Of a stretch of DNA of 64,000 nt, positions 17,854 to 26,762 are shown piece by piece; positions within the stretch are counted from its first letter, which is position 1; each line of letters begins with the position of its first letter. Made by a program: the position numbers and the translations under genes. Origin of the DNA: Bacteroidota bacterium (GTDB lineage: Bacteria > Bacteroidota > Bacteroidia > Cytophagales > Cyclobacteriaceae); the NCBI GenBank assembly GCA_023417785.1, contig JAEZEH010000124.1, positions 46,318 through 110,317 on the forward strand, read 5' to 3'. The notes beneath the pieces were generated by a model. The model made no database searches and was not told the origin of the DNA. It saw nothing but the letters and a program-made list of their open reading frames with translations.

Positions 17854-18561
17854 ATGAAAGAAACATCCCGTTTCAGATCAGAGGACTTTCGGATTTTCGT
17901 TTCTGACAAGGCTGGTTCAGTATCCGCCACGTTACTTCAGCCGGATACGTCAAATGCTGTGATTACACTGGCACATAGCGCGGGCACTGATATGCATCAG
18001 CCATTTCTTCGACAGCTTTGTGAAGAATTTTCCGGACACAACGTGGCCACACTTCGTTTTAACTTTCCTTACCGCGAGAATGGTAAAAAGATGCCCGACC
18101 GATATCCCGTGGCAGCGGCAACAATTCTTGCCGTAATTGATCATGTGATAATCAGATTTCCGGATGCACCACTTTTCTGTGCAGGGAAATCGTTTGGAGG
18201 AAGGATGTCGTCAATGACTTTGTCGGAGAATTCGCGACCGGAAGTCAAGGGTCTCATCTTCTTTGGTTTTCCCTTACATCCTCCGGATAAGCCTTCGATT
18301 GAAAGAGCAACGCACCTGGAAAAATCAGGTATCCCCATGTTGTTCTTTCAAGGCACTAAAGATAAACTCGCATACATCGATCTCATAACCGCCGAATGTG
18401 CTAAACTCAGGAATACCACATTGGTAACGCTTGAGGGAGTGGATCACAGTATGACGAAAGGAAAGCAGTCAGGCGTTGACATGCTGGTACAACGGAGTGC
18501 CCACTGGATAAATCAGGTTATTCGTACAGGTATTGGGGACACCGCTGGTCATTTGCAATAA
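17854..18561 (+). CDS. Alpha/beta hydrolase (TEX30/KANL3-like family)
   Basis: 235 residues, cytoplasmic. The alpha/beta-hydrolase order is visible: ITLAHSAGTDMHQPF (oxyanion region, 37-51), TLRFNFPYRENGKKMPDR (67-84), the nucleophile elbow FCAGKSFGGRMSS (Ser113), then PMLFFQGTKDKLAY with the probable acidic residue and EGVDHSM with the catalytic His. The HSAG and FNFPYRE segments are characteristic of the dienelactone-hydrolase-like TEX30/KANL3 group. The substrate is unknown. It stands alone between a terminator and an SRPBCC gene. Confidence 0.85.
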   Translation: MKETSRFRSEDFRIFVSDKAGSVSATLLQPDTSNAVITLAHSAGTDMHQPFLRQLCEEFSGHNVATLRFNFPYRENGKKMPDRYPVAAATILAVIDHVIIRFPDAPLFCAGKSFGGRMSSMTLSENSRPEVKGLIFFGFPLHPPDKPSIERATHLEKSGIPMLFFQGTKDKLAYIDLITAECAKLRNTTLVTLEGVDHSMTKGKQSGVDMLVQRSAHWINQVIRTGIGDTAGHLQ

Positions 18562-18712
18562 ACTTCACCCAATTAAGGAAACGATCTCCCCATCTTCGTT
18601 AACCAGGGGCGGGTAATGTTTTTTCAGCATGCAAAGTTAATCTTATGAATTGGCTCTTATTCTTTAGGCTGTTTCATTGAAGACATCGATTCTAAAAAAC
18701 GAAAGACCACTC

Positions 18713-19483
18713 ATGGAAACCAATTTATTAACATCATTTGCTGAAGGACATGCGAGTTCTGTTCCGCCTGCGACCGGATCAAGCCGGATCAATGTTGGTA
18801 CAGGTGAACGTATTGCATCGGTTGTCGGAGGCACCGCGCTGGGTGTGTACGCGGCGACAAACTTTAACACCGTTGGAGGAAAAATTGCCGGAATCGCCAG
18901 CATACTCCTTTTGAAACGGGGTACCACTGGTTATTGTGAAGTAAACAACGCCGTGGGAAGAAACACTGCGCATAGGAAAGCCCAGGCAATGGAAGTTCGC
19001 GCAACCCACACCATAAACAAATCGCGGGACGAGGTCTTTGCATTCTGGAGGAACTTCCAAAATCTGCCTACCTTTATGAAGCACATTGAAAAGGTTGAGG
19101 TATTGGATGACGTGCGATCAAAATGGACGGCCACCCTTCCCGGAGGTTTGGGATCGATTACCTGGGAGGCGGTTATCGATGATGAAGAGCAGAATACCTA
19201 TATTTCGTGGTCATCGTTGCCAGGGTCGGCTATAGACAATGCGGGTGAGGTAAGATTCAGCGATGCATCTGATGGGGCTACTATCATGCACGCGGAGATA
19301 TCCTACAGACTTCCTGCCGGAGATGCAGGAAGCGTTGCAGGGAAGCTTTTCAACCCTATTGTGGAAAAGATGATCAAACAAGACATTAAAAGGTTCAAGA
19401 GCTTGCTCGAAACGGGAGAAATATTCACTAATAAATCCGGGTCTAAGAAATCATTGCAAGCCCTGGATACTTTTGTTGAATAA
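18713..19483 (+). CDS. SRPBCC (polyketide cyclase-like) protein with N-terminal membrane segment
   Basis: 256 residues from ATG 18713; a TTG twelve codons upstream is also in frame. Residues about 22-75 contain GERIASVVGGTALGVYAA and IAGIASILLLKRGTTGYC, a hydrophobic DUF2892-like hairpin. Residues 95-245 form a START-like fold: VRATHTINKSRDEVFAFWRN, LPTFMKHIEKVEVLDD, TLPGGLGSITWEAVI and ISWSSLPGSAIDNAGEVRF. Proteins of this layout are common in stress-related islands but have no fixed function. The hydrophobic pocket suggests ligand binding. KGG, PEBP-like and BrkB-like genes follow on the same strand, each as a separate unit. Confidence 0.82.
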   Translation: METNLLTSFAEGHASSVPPATGSSRINVGTGERIASVVGGTALGVYAATNFNTVGGKIAGIASILLLKRGTTGYCEVNNAVGRNTAHRKAQAMEVRATHTINKSRDEVFAFWRNFQNLPTFMKHIEKVEVLDDVRSKWTATLPGGLGSITWEAVIDDEEQNTYISWSSLPGSAIDNAGEVRFSDASDGATIMHAEISYRLPAGDAGSVAGKLFNPIVEKMIKQDIKRFKSLLETGEIFTNKSGSKKSLQALDTFVE

Positions 19484-19742
19484 CCTCGCACCGAAAAGCA
19501 GTTTTATGCGTTACGTTAGAGGTAAAGCAAGCAAAAGTGATATTGGCTCTGAAGGGACGCTCCGGAGCTCACAAATAACAAGGAAATACAGCCTTCGACA
19601 ATGAGGATTTAATTACCAGTATGTTGACTATATTCCTCACGGTCGGATGGTTAAATAAGACGCTTGTAGGCTGATTTCCAAGTTTTAACCGAGAGGCATC
19701 ATATTTTTAGTCATTTTCAAAAACCCTATAAAAATAAAAGTT

Positions 19743-20045
19743 ATGGAATTAAAAGAGGATAATACGCAAAATAACGCGCAGCAAAATACGCCTGCCCCCG
19801 AAGTGAAGAAGAAATCTAACAGAGGGTTTGCATCTATGGATCCTGAACGTCAGAGAGCCATTGCAAGAAAAGGAGGAGAGACTGTAAGCCGAAACCGTGA
19901 GCACATGGCAGCCATCGGCGCCAAAGGTGGAGAGCGGGTTAGCCAGAATCGTGAGCACATGGCTCAGATTGGCCGAAAAGGTGGAGAAAGCAGTGGTTTG
20001 AACCGTGCCAATGCGGCTAAAGAGAATCGTAGAGGCAACCGGTAA
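19743..20045 (+). CDS. KGG-repeat stress-type small protein
   Basis: 100 residues, very hydrophilic and basic. Three copies of an 18-residue KGG repeat lie at about 31-84: (A)RKGGE, AKGGE and RKGGE each followed by (S)xNREHM or similar, with KGG at 43-45, 61-63 and 79-81. This matches the stress-induced KGG/con-10/GsiB group, whose members accumulate in general stress or sporulation. A near -7 element (TATTTTTA at about 19701-19708) lies upstream and a strong terminator downstream, so it is a single-gene unit. Its cellular target is not known. Confidence 0.85.
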   Translation: MELKEDNTQNNAQQNTPAPEVKKKSNRGFASMDPERQRAIARKGGETVSRNREHMAAIGAKGGERVSQNREHMAQIGRKGGESSGLNRANAAKENRRGNR

Positions 20046-20059
20046 AATATAATGGTGTC

Positions 20060-20093
20060 AGGGCTGCCTTAACCGGTAGCCCTTTCTTTTTAT
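20060..20093 (+). terminator. Rho-independent terminator after KGG gene
   Basis: Stem AGGGCTGCC/GGTAGCCCT (9 bp, one G-T pair) with loop TTAACC, then TTCTTTTTATT. Confidence 0.82.
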
Positions 20094-20103
20094 TCACACC
20101 ATT

Positions 20104-20556
20104 ATGAGATTAACCAGTCTGGCTTTCGCCGACAAACTTCCTATTCCTTCCAAATACACCTGCAACGGACAAAATATCAGTCCGCCCCTCGAATTTATTG
20201 ATGCTCCTGAAGACACGGTGACCTTTGTGTTAATCGTCGAGGATATGGACTCAATTAATAAATCGCTCCATTGGATCGTGTACAATATTCCCGGGGATGT
20301 CACTCATTTTGATGAAGGCGAAATCCCTGAAGGATCAATAGATGGGATTTCTGGTAGCGGGATTCACGGCTACGACGGACCCTGCCCAAAATACTTCCAT
20401 GGGGTACACCGGTACAAATTTGCGCTTTTCGCCCTCGACACCGAACTCGACCTGCCTGTCACCGCCACGGCCGACGATGTTATTCGGGCCATGACCAGCC
20501 ACATTCTCGAATCCGTGGAACTAACCGGAATTGCTGAGGGCGAAATGACCCGGTGA
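20104..20556 (+). CDS. YbhB/YbcL family PEBP-like protein
   Basis: 150 residues with the phosphatidylethanolamine-binding-protein fold: CNGQNISPPLEF, then LIVEDMDSINKSLHWIVYNI (the D-x-D and H-W binding-site motif), and YDGPCPKYFHGVHRYKFALF (the P-x-x-x-HRY motif). These match bacterial YbhB-like proteins, often called Raf-kinase-inhibitor-like. No signal peptide is present. The binding partner is unknown in bacteria. It starts directly after the KGG terminator. Confidence 0.92.
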   Translation: MRLTSLAFADKLPIPSKYTCNGQNISPPLEFIDAPEDTVTFVLIVEDMDSINKSLHWIVYNIPGDVTHFDEGEIPEGSIDGISGSGIHGYDGPCPKYFHGVHRYKFALFALDTELDLPVTATADDVIRAMTSHILESVELTGIAEGEMTR

Positions 20557-20601
20557 ATTCCTGGTTTGTATTTTGCTAACCCATTTGTTAAAGATTTCAC
20601 C

Positions 20602-21045
20602 ATGGCGACGTCGAAAATCCTGTGCTTCATTCTTATTGCTATACTGAACAGTACCGTGGTATTGTCGCAAAAAACTGAGGATGTCAACAGGGTTGAATTC
20701 AACTCTGGGACGCGTACCTATCGGGAACAAATAATCATTACGCCAGATAGCCTATCCGTTATCAAGGAGGATTTTCGCGTCGATGAACGTCCGCAAATTA
20801 TTCGCAGGTCGACAACTCTGCAGGAATGGAAATCAGTGACCGATGCGATTAAAAATATCAGACTTACCGAAATAGAAACACTGCAATCTCCCACCATGAA
20901 ACGAACCTTCGATGCGGCAGCGCATGGTAGTATCATTATCACAATTCCTGACGGCCGTTCTTTCACCCACGGCTTCGATGATGAGAACCCTCATAAAAAA
21001 TTCCGTGCTCTAATGGATGAGATCCGGAAGTTCAGGAAGGACTAA
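20602..21045 (+). CDS. Exported protein of unknown function
   Basis: 147 residues from ATG 20602, chosen because it opens a clean signal peptide (KILCFILIAILNSTVVLSQ, cleavage near 22-23); a TTG twelve codons upstream adds only a poor leader. The mature part contains VEFNSGTRTYREQIIITPDS, LQEWKSVTDAIKNIRLTEIE and HGSIIITIPDGRSFTHGFDD, reminiscent of small Bacteroidota periplasmic proteins in which a single beta-alpha domain reports on a reference value. I do not recognise the family. It ends 61 bases before the BrkB-like gene. Confidence 0.72.
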   Translation: MATSKILCFILIAILNSTVVLSQKTEDVNRVEFNSGTRTYREQIIITPDSLSVIKEDFRVDERPQIIRRSTTLQEWKSVTDAIKNIRLTEIETLQSPTMKRTFDAAAHGSIIITIPDGRSFTHGFDDENPHKKFRALMDEIRKFRKD

Positions 21046-21106
21046 CGACAGGGCTGCACGCCCCTTGTTTTGCCCGGCACCTTTTTTTTCACAAGTAGTG
21101 AAAAGG

Positions 21107-22141
21107 ATGTTTATGGGCAAGATGAAGGATAGTTTTGATAAGTATTGGTTCCTTGTAAAAAGGACTTTCAACCAATGGAGTGAACGGGAGCCCTTTAATA
21201 ACGCGATCATTATCGCTTACTATACAATCTTTTCGCTCCCGGGGTTGTTGATAATTATAATCAACGTCGCGGGCTACTTTTTCAGCGATGATATGATCCG
21301 GGAAAAACTGACTAGTCAGATCGGGGGTGTTGTAGGCGGAAACACGGCCACCGATGTGGATAAGATCATCACTGCCTCATCTCAGAATAGTGGATCCACT
21401 TTGGCGTCAATTCTTGCTGTGGCTACGTTGCTGTTCGGTGCTACCGGCGTTTTTTATCAAACTCAGCAGATCCTGAATAAAATGTGGGAGGTTAAACCTC
21501 AGCCAAAACAGAAAATACTGAAACTGGTTAGAGACCGTGTCTTTTCTTTTGGTTTGATTCTCGTCATAGGGTTCTTGCTGTTGGTATCGCTGGTTTTGTC
21601 GGCGGGCCTTTCAGCATTAGGCGACTGGATTATGGAGAACGTGTCATCCAGTCTTTTTATCGTATTTAAAGTACTTGACTTTGTACTCTCCGTGGGTATT
21701 ATCACCCTTCTGTTTGCCGCAATGTATAAGTTTCTGCCGGACGCCAAAATCGAATGGAGGGATGTCTGGATCGGCGCATTCGCTACGGCCGTTTTATTTG
21801 TGATTGCCAAATTCTTACTTGGGATTTATTTCGGCAATTCAGACCCCGCGTCGGCCTACGGTGCGGCAGGTTCCATCATCCTTATCATGCTATGGGTGTC
21901 TTATGCAGCAATGATCCTGCTTTTCGGAGCGGAATTCACTCAGGTGTATGCAAACAGGTTCGGTCACAAAGTGATCCCCACAAAAGGGGCCGTTTCAACC
22001 CGCGGTGAAGATGACAACGGAGCCATTGTAAACAAGAAAACCAACAACGAGGCAAAGACCGGGAAGAAGGCTCCACCGATGGTGAACCACACGACAACCA
22101 CCATTACAAAAACGACGACAACAATAACCAAGAAAGTGTGA
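21107..22141 (+). CDS. YihY/BrkB family inner-membrane protein
   Basis: 344 residues from ATG 21107; the longer frame back to 21017 overlaps the previous gene and reads as non-membrane sequence. Six membrane segments are visible, including IIIAYYTIFSLPGLLIIIIN, LASILAVATLLFGATGVFYQ and IILIMLWVSYAAMILLFGAE, with family landmarks FGATGVFYQTQQILNKMW, KFLPDAKIEWRDVWIGA and GAEFTQVYA. The family includes YihY; BrkB was once linked to serum resistance, but its function is unsettled. The C-terminus has a Thr-rich tail with two copies of TTTTITK. Confidence 0.88.
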   Translation: MFMGKMKDSFDKYWFLVKRTFNQWSEREPFNNAIIIAYYTIFSLPGLLIIIINVAGYFFSDDMIREKLTSQIGGVVGGNTATDVDKIITASSQNSGSTLASILAVATLLFGATGVFYQTQQILNKMWEVKPQPKQKILKLVRDRVFSFGLILVIGFLLLVSLVLSAGLSALGDWIMENVSSSLFIVFKVLDFVLSVGIITLLFAAMYKFLPDAKIEWRDVWIGAFATAVLFVIAKFLLGIYFGNSDPASAYGAAGSIILIMLWVSYAAMILLFGAEFTQVYANRFGHKVIPTKGAVSTRGEDDNGAIVNKKTNNEAKTGKKAPPMVNHTTTTITKTTTTITKKV

Positions 22142-22152
22142 GATTGGAATGG

Positions 22153-22177
22153 AAAAAGGGGGTAAAGCCCCTTTTTT
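22153..22177 (+). terminator. Rho-independent terminator after BrkB-like gene
   Basis: Stem AAAAAGGGG/CCCCTTTTT (9 bp) with loop GTAAAG, closing a run of T, 12 bases after the stop. Confidence 0.83.
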
Positions 22178-22243
22178 GTTCATAAACGTCGTCTGGAGAA
22201 GTGGTACACAAATTTTATTAACAGGGTTATCAAATAACGCTGT

Positions 22244-23704
22244 ATGAAAAAAATCGTCCGCGCTGCGGGAATCCTGATACTCTGTTTGCTGTTGGATTCC
22301 TGTGCAAAAAACCCTGTTACCGGCAGGCGCGATTTCATGTTAATGTCGACCGACCAGGAGATCGCAATGGGACAGCAGTCCGACCCGGAAATTCAACAAT
22401 TCTTTGGGATCTACGATGACCCTAAGCTCCAGCAATTCATAGAAGAGAAAGGCCAGCAAATGGCCGCCGTATCGCACCGGAAAGAATTGCAGTACCATTT
22501 CAAAATTGTTGATTCACCCGTTGTCAATGCATTCGCGGTTCCCGGCGGCTACGTGTATTTCACTCGTGGAATAATGGCCCACTTTAATAATGAAGCGGAA
22601 TTTGCCGGGGTACTGGGGCATGAGATCGGGCATATTACCGCCCGGCACTCAGCCAAACAGTACAGTCAGGCTATGATTGCGCAAGTTGGATTGGCAGCCG
22701 GAATGATTTTCGCGCCGGAACTTGCCCAGTTCGGTGAGCTTGCCGGTCAGGGTGTTCAATTATTATTCCTGAAGTTCGGTCGCGACGCAGAACGGCAGTC
22801 CGATAAACTAGGCGTAGAGTACTCCACGAAGATTGGATACGATGCCGAGGAGATGGCGGGCTTCTTTGCCACACTGGCCCGACTCGGTGAGGAGGCAGGT
22901 CAGGAGGCTATCCCGAATTTTCTTTCAACGCACCCGAACCCGGCTGACCGGGAGCGCTCCGTCTCAAAAATGGCCAAAGATTGGAAAGCAAAAACAAACC
23001 AGCCTCTTCAGGTCAATGAAGACAATTATCTGCGTATGATAGATGGGCTTATTTACGGTGAAGACCCGAAGCAGGGCTTTGTTGAAAATAATGTTTTCTA
23101 TCACCCGGAATTGAAATTTCAATTTTCCATCCCCACGCAATGGGCTGTTCAAAATACACCGCAAGCTGTTCAGATGGCTTCGCAGGATGGCAAGGCCATC
23201 ATGATGCTCACCCTGGGCAAAGGAAGTTCCCTGGAGGATGCTGGTCAGGCGTTGTTACAGAATTACGGGCTCACGGTTGTAGAATCAAAACGCGACCAGG
23301 TAAACGGACTTCCCGCACTGATGATAATCGCAGACCAGTCCGGCCAACAACAACAACAACAACAGGGCCAGCAGACTGAGTCATTAAGAGTGCTCAGTTA
23401 CCTGATTCAATACGGTGAAAATATCTATATGATGATCGGGGCGTCGCGCCCTAATGATTTCAACGGATACGCGCGCATTTTTCAGAATTCGATGGGTAGC
23501 TTCAATATCTTGCGTGATCAGGCGAAGATCAACAGGCAACCAGAACGAGTCCGGATAAAAGAGGTTCGTCAATCCGGTACACTTTCTCAGGCACTTAAGA
23601 GTCTGAACGTAGAGGAGAGCCGCATGTCGGAACTTGCTATTCTCAACGGACTGAGACTCGAAGACCCGGTAACGAAGGGCAAACTCATCAAGATTGTTGA
23701 ATAG
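22244..23704 (+). CDS. M48 family metalloprotease, lipoprotein
   Basis: 486 residues. The leader ends in a lipobox LLDSC (Cys20), so the protein is lipidated and exported. The zinc protease signature is LGHEIGHITARH (His126, Glu127, His130), with the third ligand in RDAERQSDKLG (Glu183). The first half matches BepA/LoiP-like periplasmic M48 chaperone-proteases involved in outer-membrane quality control. After a Gln-rich spacer (near 367-377), the C-terminal part ends in an LysM-like segment (IKEVRQSGTLSQALKSLNV to KGKLIKIVE), as in other Bacteroidota M48 proteins. It is a single gene after a terminator. Confidence 0.93.
   Translation: MKKIVRAAGILILCLLLDSCAKNPVTGRRDFMLMSTDQEIAMGQQSDPEIQQFFGIYDDPKLQQFIEEKGQQMAAVSHRKELQYHFKIVDSPVVNAFAVPGGYVYFTRGIMAHFNNEAEFAGVLGHEIGHITARHSAKQYSQAMIAQVGLAAGMIFAPELAQFGELAGQGVQLLFLKFGRDAERQSDKLGVEYSTKIGYDAEEMAGFFATLARLGEEAGQEAIPNFLSTHPNPADRERSVSKMAKDWKAKTNQPLQVNEDNYLRMIDGLIYGEDPKQGFVENNVFYHPELKFQFSIPTQWAVQNTPQAVQMASQDGKAIMMLTLGKGSSLEDAGQALLQNYGLTVVESKRDQVNGLPALMIIADQSGQQQQQQQGQQTESLRVLSYLIQYGENIYMMIGASRPNDFNGYARIFQNSMGSFNILRDQAKINRQPERVRIKEVRQSGTLSQALKSLNVEESRMSELAILNGLRLEDPVTKGKLIKIVE
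23345..23365 (+). repeat. (CAA)6-CAG trinucleotide repeat inside the M48 gene
   Basis: Six CAA and one CAG codon in frame encode a run of seven Gln. Repeat-length change would keep the frame and alter only a spacer. Confidence 0.85.
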
Positions 23705-23877
23705 GAGGCGTTACATCGGGAAACAGGATTGGATGTCGTCGTTACAGCTGGTCTGAAAATTTAATTATAGCATACAGATCGGGTAATCCTGTATGAAGAA
23801 GCTGTCGAGGAATGACATTTCGGAATAATCGCGGGTTAATGATCACCAATAGTTTGCAGAAACAATAAACATTTTAT

Positions 23878-24732
23878 ATGGAGAAAATCCTGGTTCCAAC
23901 TGACTTTAGCCCGGTAGCCGAAACAGGCTTGAAACTAGCCGTCGAAATTGCCAGGCGCAGCGGCGCGGTGATAAGTCTTATCAACTTCACGAAACATCCC
24001 TTTGGAAGTACTTTCAGCGCTACGGGAGATATCACTAAAAAGCGCGACTCGGAAGAAACACGCTTCACACTTGCGCTGCTAAAAGTTAACCAGGCAAAAC
24101 TTGAGGATCTGGCAATGGCATATCGCGGCCCCGGCGTGGAAATCGAATATGGAATTATCGACGATGAGTTGAAGGATGGGATGGACGATTATCTCAACAA
24201 AGAAATGATCGACCTCGTAGTGATGGGTACGTCCGGCGAAGCAACTGTTGAAGAGGCTTTTACTGGAAACAATACGGAACAGGTTATTGAGGTTTCGTCA
24301 TGTCCTGTGGTATCTGTGCGCGATGGCTTCATGATCGAAGACTTCAGTAGAATGGTTCTTGCAGTTAACGACATCAAGGATGAACAAATCCTTACGGGGC
24401 TTAACACCCTTCGTCAGCTGGCAGAGTGCTTTGATTCGCATATCCATTTGTTACACATAGTCCAACCGGGAGAGGAGCGAGCGGATCTTCAGAACTACTT
24501 TACCAGGATTGCTCAAACTGCGGCGCTTCAAAATTATTCCGTTACAATACTTGACGCTTCGGAGCCCGCAGAAGGAGTGATTCATTTTGCCCGTGAACAA
24601 CAAGCCGGCCTGGTTGCTGTGATTAAGAATAGCAAGGATGGAATCTTCCGCATATTCTCGAACCGCTTCTCGAACCGCTTGGTCAAAGAAGTTGGTCGGC
24701 CGGTGTTTACGTTCAACTTGCAGAATCTTTGA
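23878..24732 (+). CDS. Tandem-domain universal stress protein
   Basis: 284 residues with two UspA-like Rossmann domains. The first (1-145) starts EKILVPTDFSPVAETGLKLA and ends in IDLVVMGTSGEATVEEAFTG, close to the ATP-binding G-2x-G-9x-G(S/T) pattern. It is followed by VSSCPVVSVRDG. The second (about 155-284) is degenerate: RMVLAVNDIKDEQILTGLNT and AGLVAVIKNSKDGIFRIF. This layout is common for Bacteroidota Usps, which bind ATP or other nucleotides and rise under stress. It is a single gene, convergent with glnK. Confidence 0.9.
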   Translation: MEKILVPTDFSPVAETGLKLAVEIARRSGAVISLINFTKHPFGSTFSATGDITKKRDSEETRFTLALLKVNQAKLEDLAMAYRGPGVEIEYGIIDDELKDGMDDYLNKEMIDLVVMGTSGEATVEEAFTGNNTEQVIEVSSCPVVSVRDGFMIEDFSRMVLAVNDIKDEQILTGLNTLRQLAECFDSHIHLLHIVQPGEERADLQNYFTRIAQTAALQNYSVTILDASEPAEGVIHFAREQQAGLVAVIKNSKDGIFRIFSNRFSNRLVKEVGRPVFTFNLQNL

Positions 24733-24874
24733 CAAAGACTTTTCTTATCAACTGGCTGAGTAACGCAGCGTTTTGATTTTACATCTGAATGAAATACTCA
24801 TCGAAGACAAGTCGACTGCAAGAATGCAACGACCTTGTCCTAATGAGTGAGGCCGCCATCATGAGATCGACGTT

Positions 24875-25222
24875 CTAGATAGCCTCGGAGCCGGTTTCAC
24901 CGGTTCGAAGCCGGATAACCTCTTCAAGCGGAACGATGAATATCTTTCCGCTTCCGATGTAGCCGCTGTCATTGGCCTTGGTCGCGTTTATGATCGCGTT
25001 GCAGGTTGGTTTAACGAAATCATCGTTGACTGCAATTTCAATTCGGATATTCGGGACCAGGTTCGGTACAATCACCTGCCCACGGTAGATTTCTTCAACC
25101 GGTTCATTACGTCCATGACCTGAAACATGGTTGACGGTAATTCTCGAGATTCCCGCTTCAATCAGCGCCTCACGAACCTGGTCGAGTTGATTTTCACGAA
25201 TAATCGCTATTATTAATTTCAT
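24875..25222 (-). CDS. P-II family nitrogen regulator
   Basis: 115 residues, the standard P-II length. KLIIAIIRENQLDQVREALI opens the ferredoxin-like fold. The T-loop (about 36-53) carries GHGRNEPVEEIYRGQ, with Tyr46 at the place of the uridylylated Tyr51. The B-loop is SGYIGSGKIFIVPLEEVIRL. P-II proteins bind ATP, ADP and 2-oxoglutarate and reversibly block the ammonium channel. The amtB gene ends 24 bases upstream on the same strand, giving the classic amtB-glnK pair, here in the order amtB then P-II. Whether a uridylyltransferase modifies it cannot be seen. Confidence 0.95.
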   Translation of the reverse strand: MKLIIAIIRENQLDQVREALIEAGISRITVNHVSGHGRNEPVEEIYRGQVIVPNLVPNIRIEIAVNDDFVKPTCNAIINATKANDSGYIGSGKIFIVPLEEVIRLRTGETGSEAI

Positions 25223-25246
25223 GATTGTCTGGTATAGATGAAAAAA

Positions 25247-26587
25247 TTAATTCGGGTTGATCATTCCGTAACCACGTTCTCCATGGTAATAGTGATCCAG
25301 TCCTTTCATTTCAGCTTCAGATGATGCACGCATCGGAAGAAACTTGTTCAAAACAAAAAGGATTAACCAGGTTCCGATTCCCGCATAGGCGATTGCGATG
25401 ATAACGGCCAGAGTCTGAATACCGAGTTGTTTTATGACACCCCATTCGGCATTGATCGCAACAGCATCGGCCATCCAACTATCGCGAATGAAAAACGAAA
25501 GGAATATTGCACCAACGATCCCACCAATTCCGTGGACACCGAAAGCGTCAAGCGTGTCGTCCAACCCAAGCTTGTTCTTGTACTGGATTGCCAGATAACA
25601 GAAAGCGGTGGCAAGAATGCCAAGAATTATTGCTCCTCCAGGTTGTACGACTCCCGCAGCCGGGGTGATTGCCACCAGGCCTGCGAGGATACCGCTGGCG
25701 AACCCCAGTGCCGTAGCCTTACCTTGATGTATGCCCTCGATTATAACCCATGCGAGCGCGCCGGCGGCTGCCGCGACCTGGGTCACAGTAAGCGCCTGGG
25801 CTGCGGCCAGACCGCTGCTTATACTGCTTCCGGCGTTAAATCCAAACCAGCCTACCCAGAGTAATCCAGCTCCGATAAGTGTCATGACCAGATTGTTCGG
25901 ACGCATCGGCAGATGCGGATATGCCTTTCGCGCGCCTATAAAAAGCGCAGCGACTAAACCGCTTACACCTGCAGAGATATGAACAACCGTTCCGCCGGCG
26001 AAATCAATCGCACCTTTTGCGCCAAGGTTGAAGAGAAATCCGTCTGACGCCCACACCCAGTGACACAACGGGTTATAAATAAGCAACCCCCAGAGAGCTA
26101 TAAAAACACAATAGGCTTTGAATGATACGCGTTCGGCAAAGGCGCCGGCGATGAGTGCCGGGGCAATGATGGCAAACTTTGCCTGAAACATTGAGAAAAC
26201 ATATTCGGGGATACCTGCAGTCATGATCGTTTCATCAATTCCTTCAAGCAGGAAATATCTGCTGTTCCATCCAAACCACCCACCTAATACATTTTCCCCA
26301 AAGGCCATCCCGTAACCGCAGATAACCCATAATACAGTCATAATACCCATCGCCGCAAAACTGTGCATCATCGTTCCGAGAACGTTTTTGGTTCTCACCA
26401 GTCCGCCATAGAACATGGCAAGTCCGGGGATCATCAAAAGCACGAGTGCGGTGGAGGTGAGCATCCACGCTGCCGTCCCGCTGTCAGTAGGAATAATTTC
26501 GTCCTGGTCCTGAGCCAGCGCAGGAGCGGCGGCGAAACAGAGAAAGACGGACAAGAAAATGAAAGTTCGTAATGTAGTCTTCATCAA
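25247..26587 (-). CDS. amtB: Ammonium transporter
   Basis: 446 residues with a signal peptide (LSVFLCFAAAPALAQ) and 11 membrane segments. Family landmarks: STALVLLMIPGLAMFYGGLV, DFAGGTVVHISAGVSGLVAA with the first pore His, and DAFGVHGIGGIVGAIF with the second; the two are the twin histidines of the pore. It conducts ammonia or ammonium across the inner membrane. The P-II gene follows by 24 bases and should gate it. No sigma-54 or other control element was identified upstream (26588-26762). Confidence 0.96.
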   Translation of the reverse strand: MMKTTLRTFIFLSVFLCFAAAPALAQDQDEIIPTDSGTAAWMLTSTALVLLMIPGLAMFYGGLVRTKNVLGTMMHSFAAMGIMTVLWVICGYGMAFGENVLGGWFGWNSRYFLLEGIDETIMTAGIPEYVFSMFQAKFAIIAPALIAGAFAERVSFKAYCVFIALWGLLIYNPLCHWVWASDGFLFNLGAKGAIDFAGGTVVHISAGVSGLVAALFIGARKAYPHLPMRPNNLVMTLIGAGLLWVGWFGFNAGSSISSGLAAAQALTVTQVAAAAGALAWVIIEGIHQGKATALGFASGILAGLVAITPAAGVVQPGGAIILGILATAFCYLAIQYKNKLGLDDTLDAFGVHGIGGIVGAIFLSFFIRDSWMADAVAINAEWGVIKQLGIQTLAVIIAIAYAGIGTWLILFVLNKFLPMRASSEAEMKGLDHYYHGERGYGMINPN

Positions 26588-26762
26588 ATCTGGTTGTTGT
26601 TGGGCGAAAATACATCACAAGCCGCAACAACAGGCGTTAGCTGTAGCCCATGTTCTGGAAATTTGATGATATTTTTAAAAATTGAGGTCGAATCTTAACG
26701 CAATTCTAAAAATTCAACACAAAAAGGCTGCGGACAGGATAAAAAATGAGCCAAGATGTAAG

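Noticed and set aside
21017..21106. N-terminal 30-codon extension of the BrkB-like gene
   Set aside because: It overlaps the preceding exported protein gene and reads as non-membrane, Cys/Arg-rich sequence; ATG 21107 is preferred.
22153..22177. The BrkB terminator as an attenuator of the M48 gene
   Set aside because: It lies 12 bases after a stop codon, with a T tract, and no alternative pairing was seen; an ordinary terminator suffices.
24733..24874. Possible terminator or small RNA between Usp and P-II genes
   Set aside because: No stem with T tract was found; only weak AT-rich sequence.
24875..26587. Link of the amtB/P-II pair to the redox locus as a nitrogen fixation island
   Set aside because: No nif structural or assembly gene is in the window and 4 kb of unrelated genes lie between; the pair is common in all Bacteroidota.
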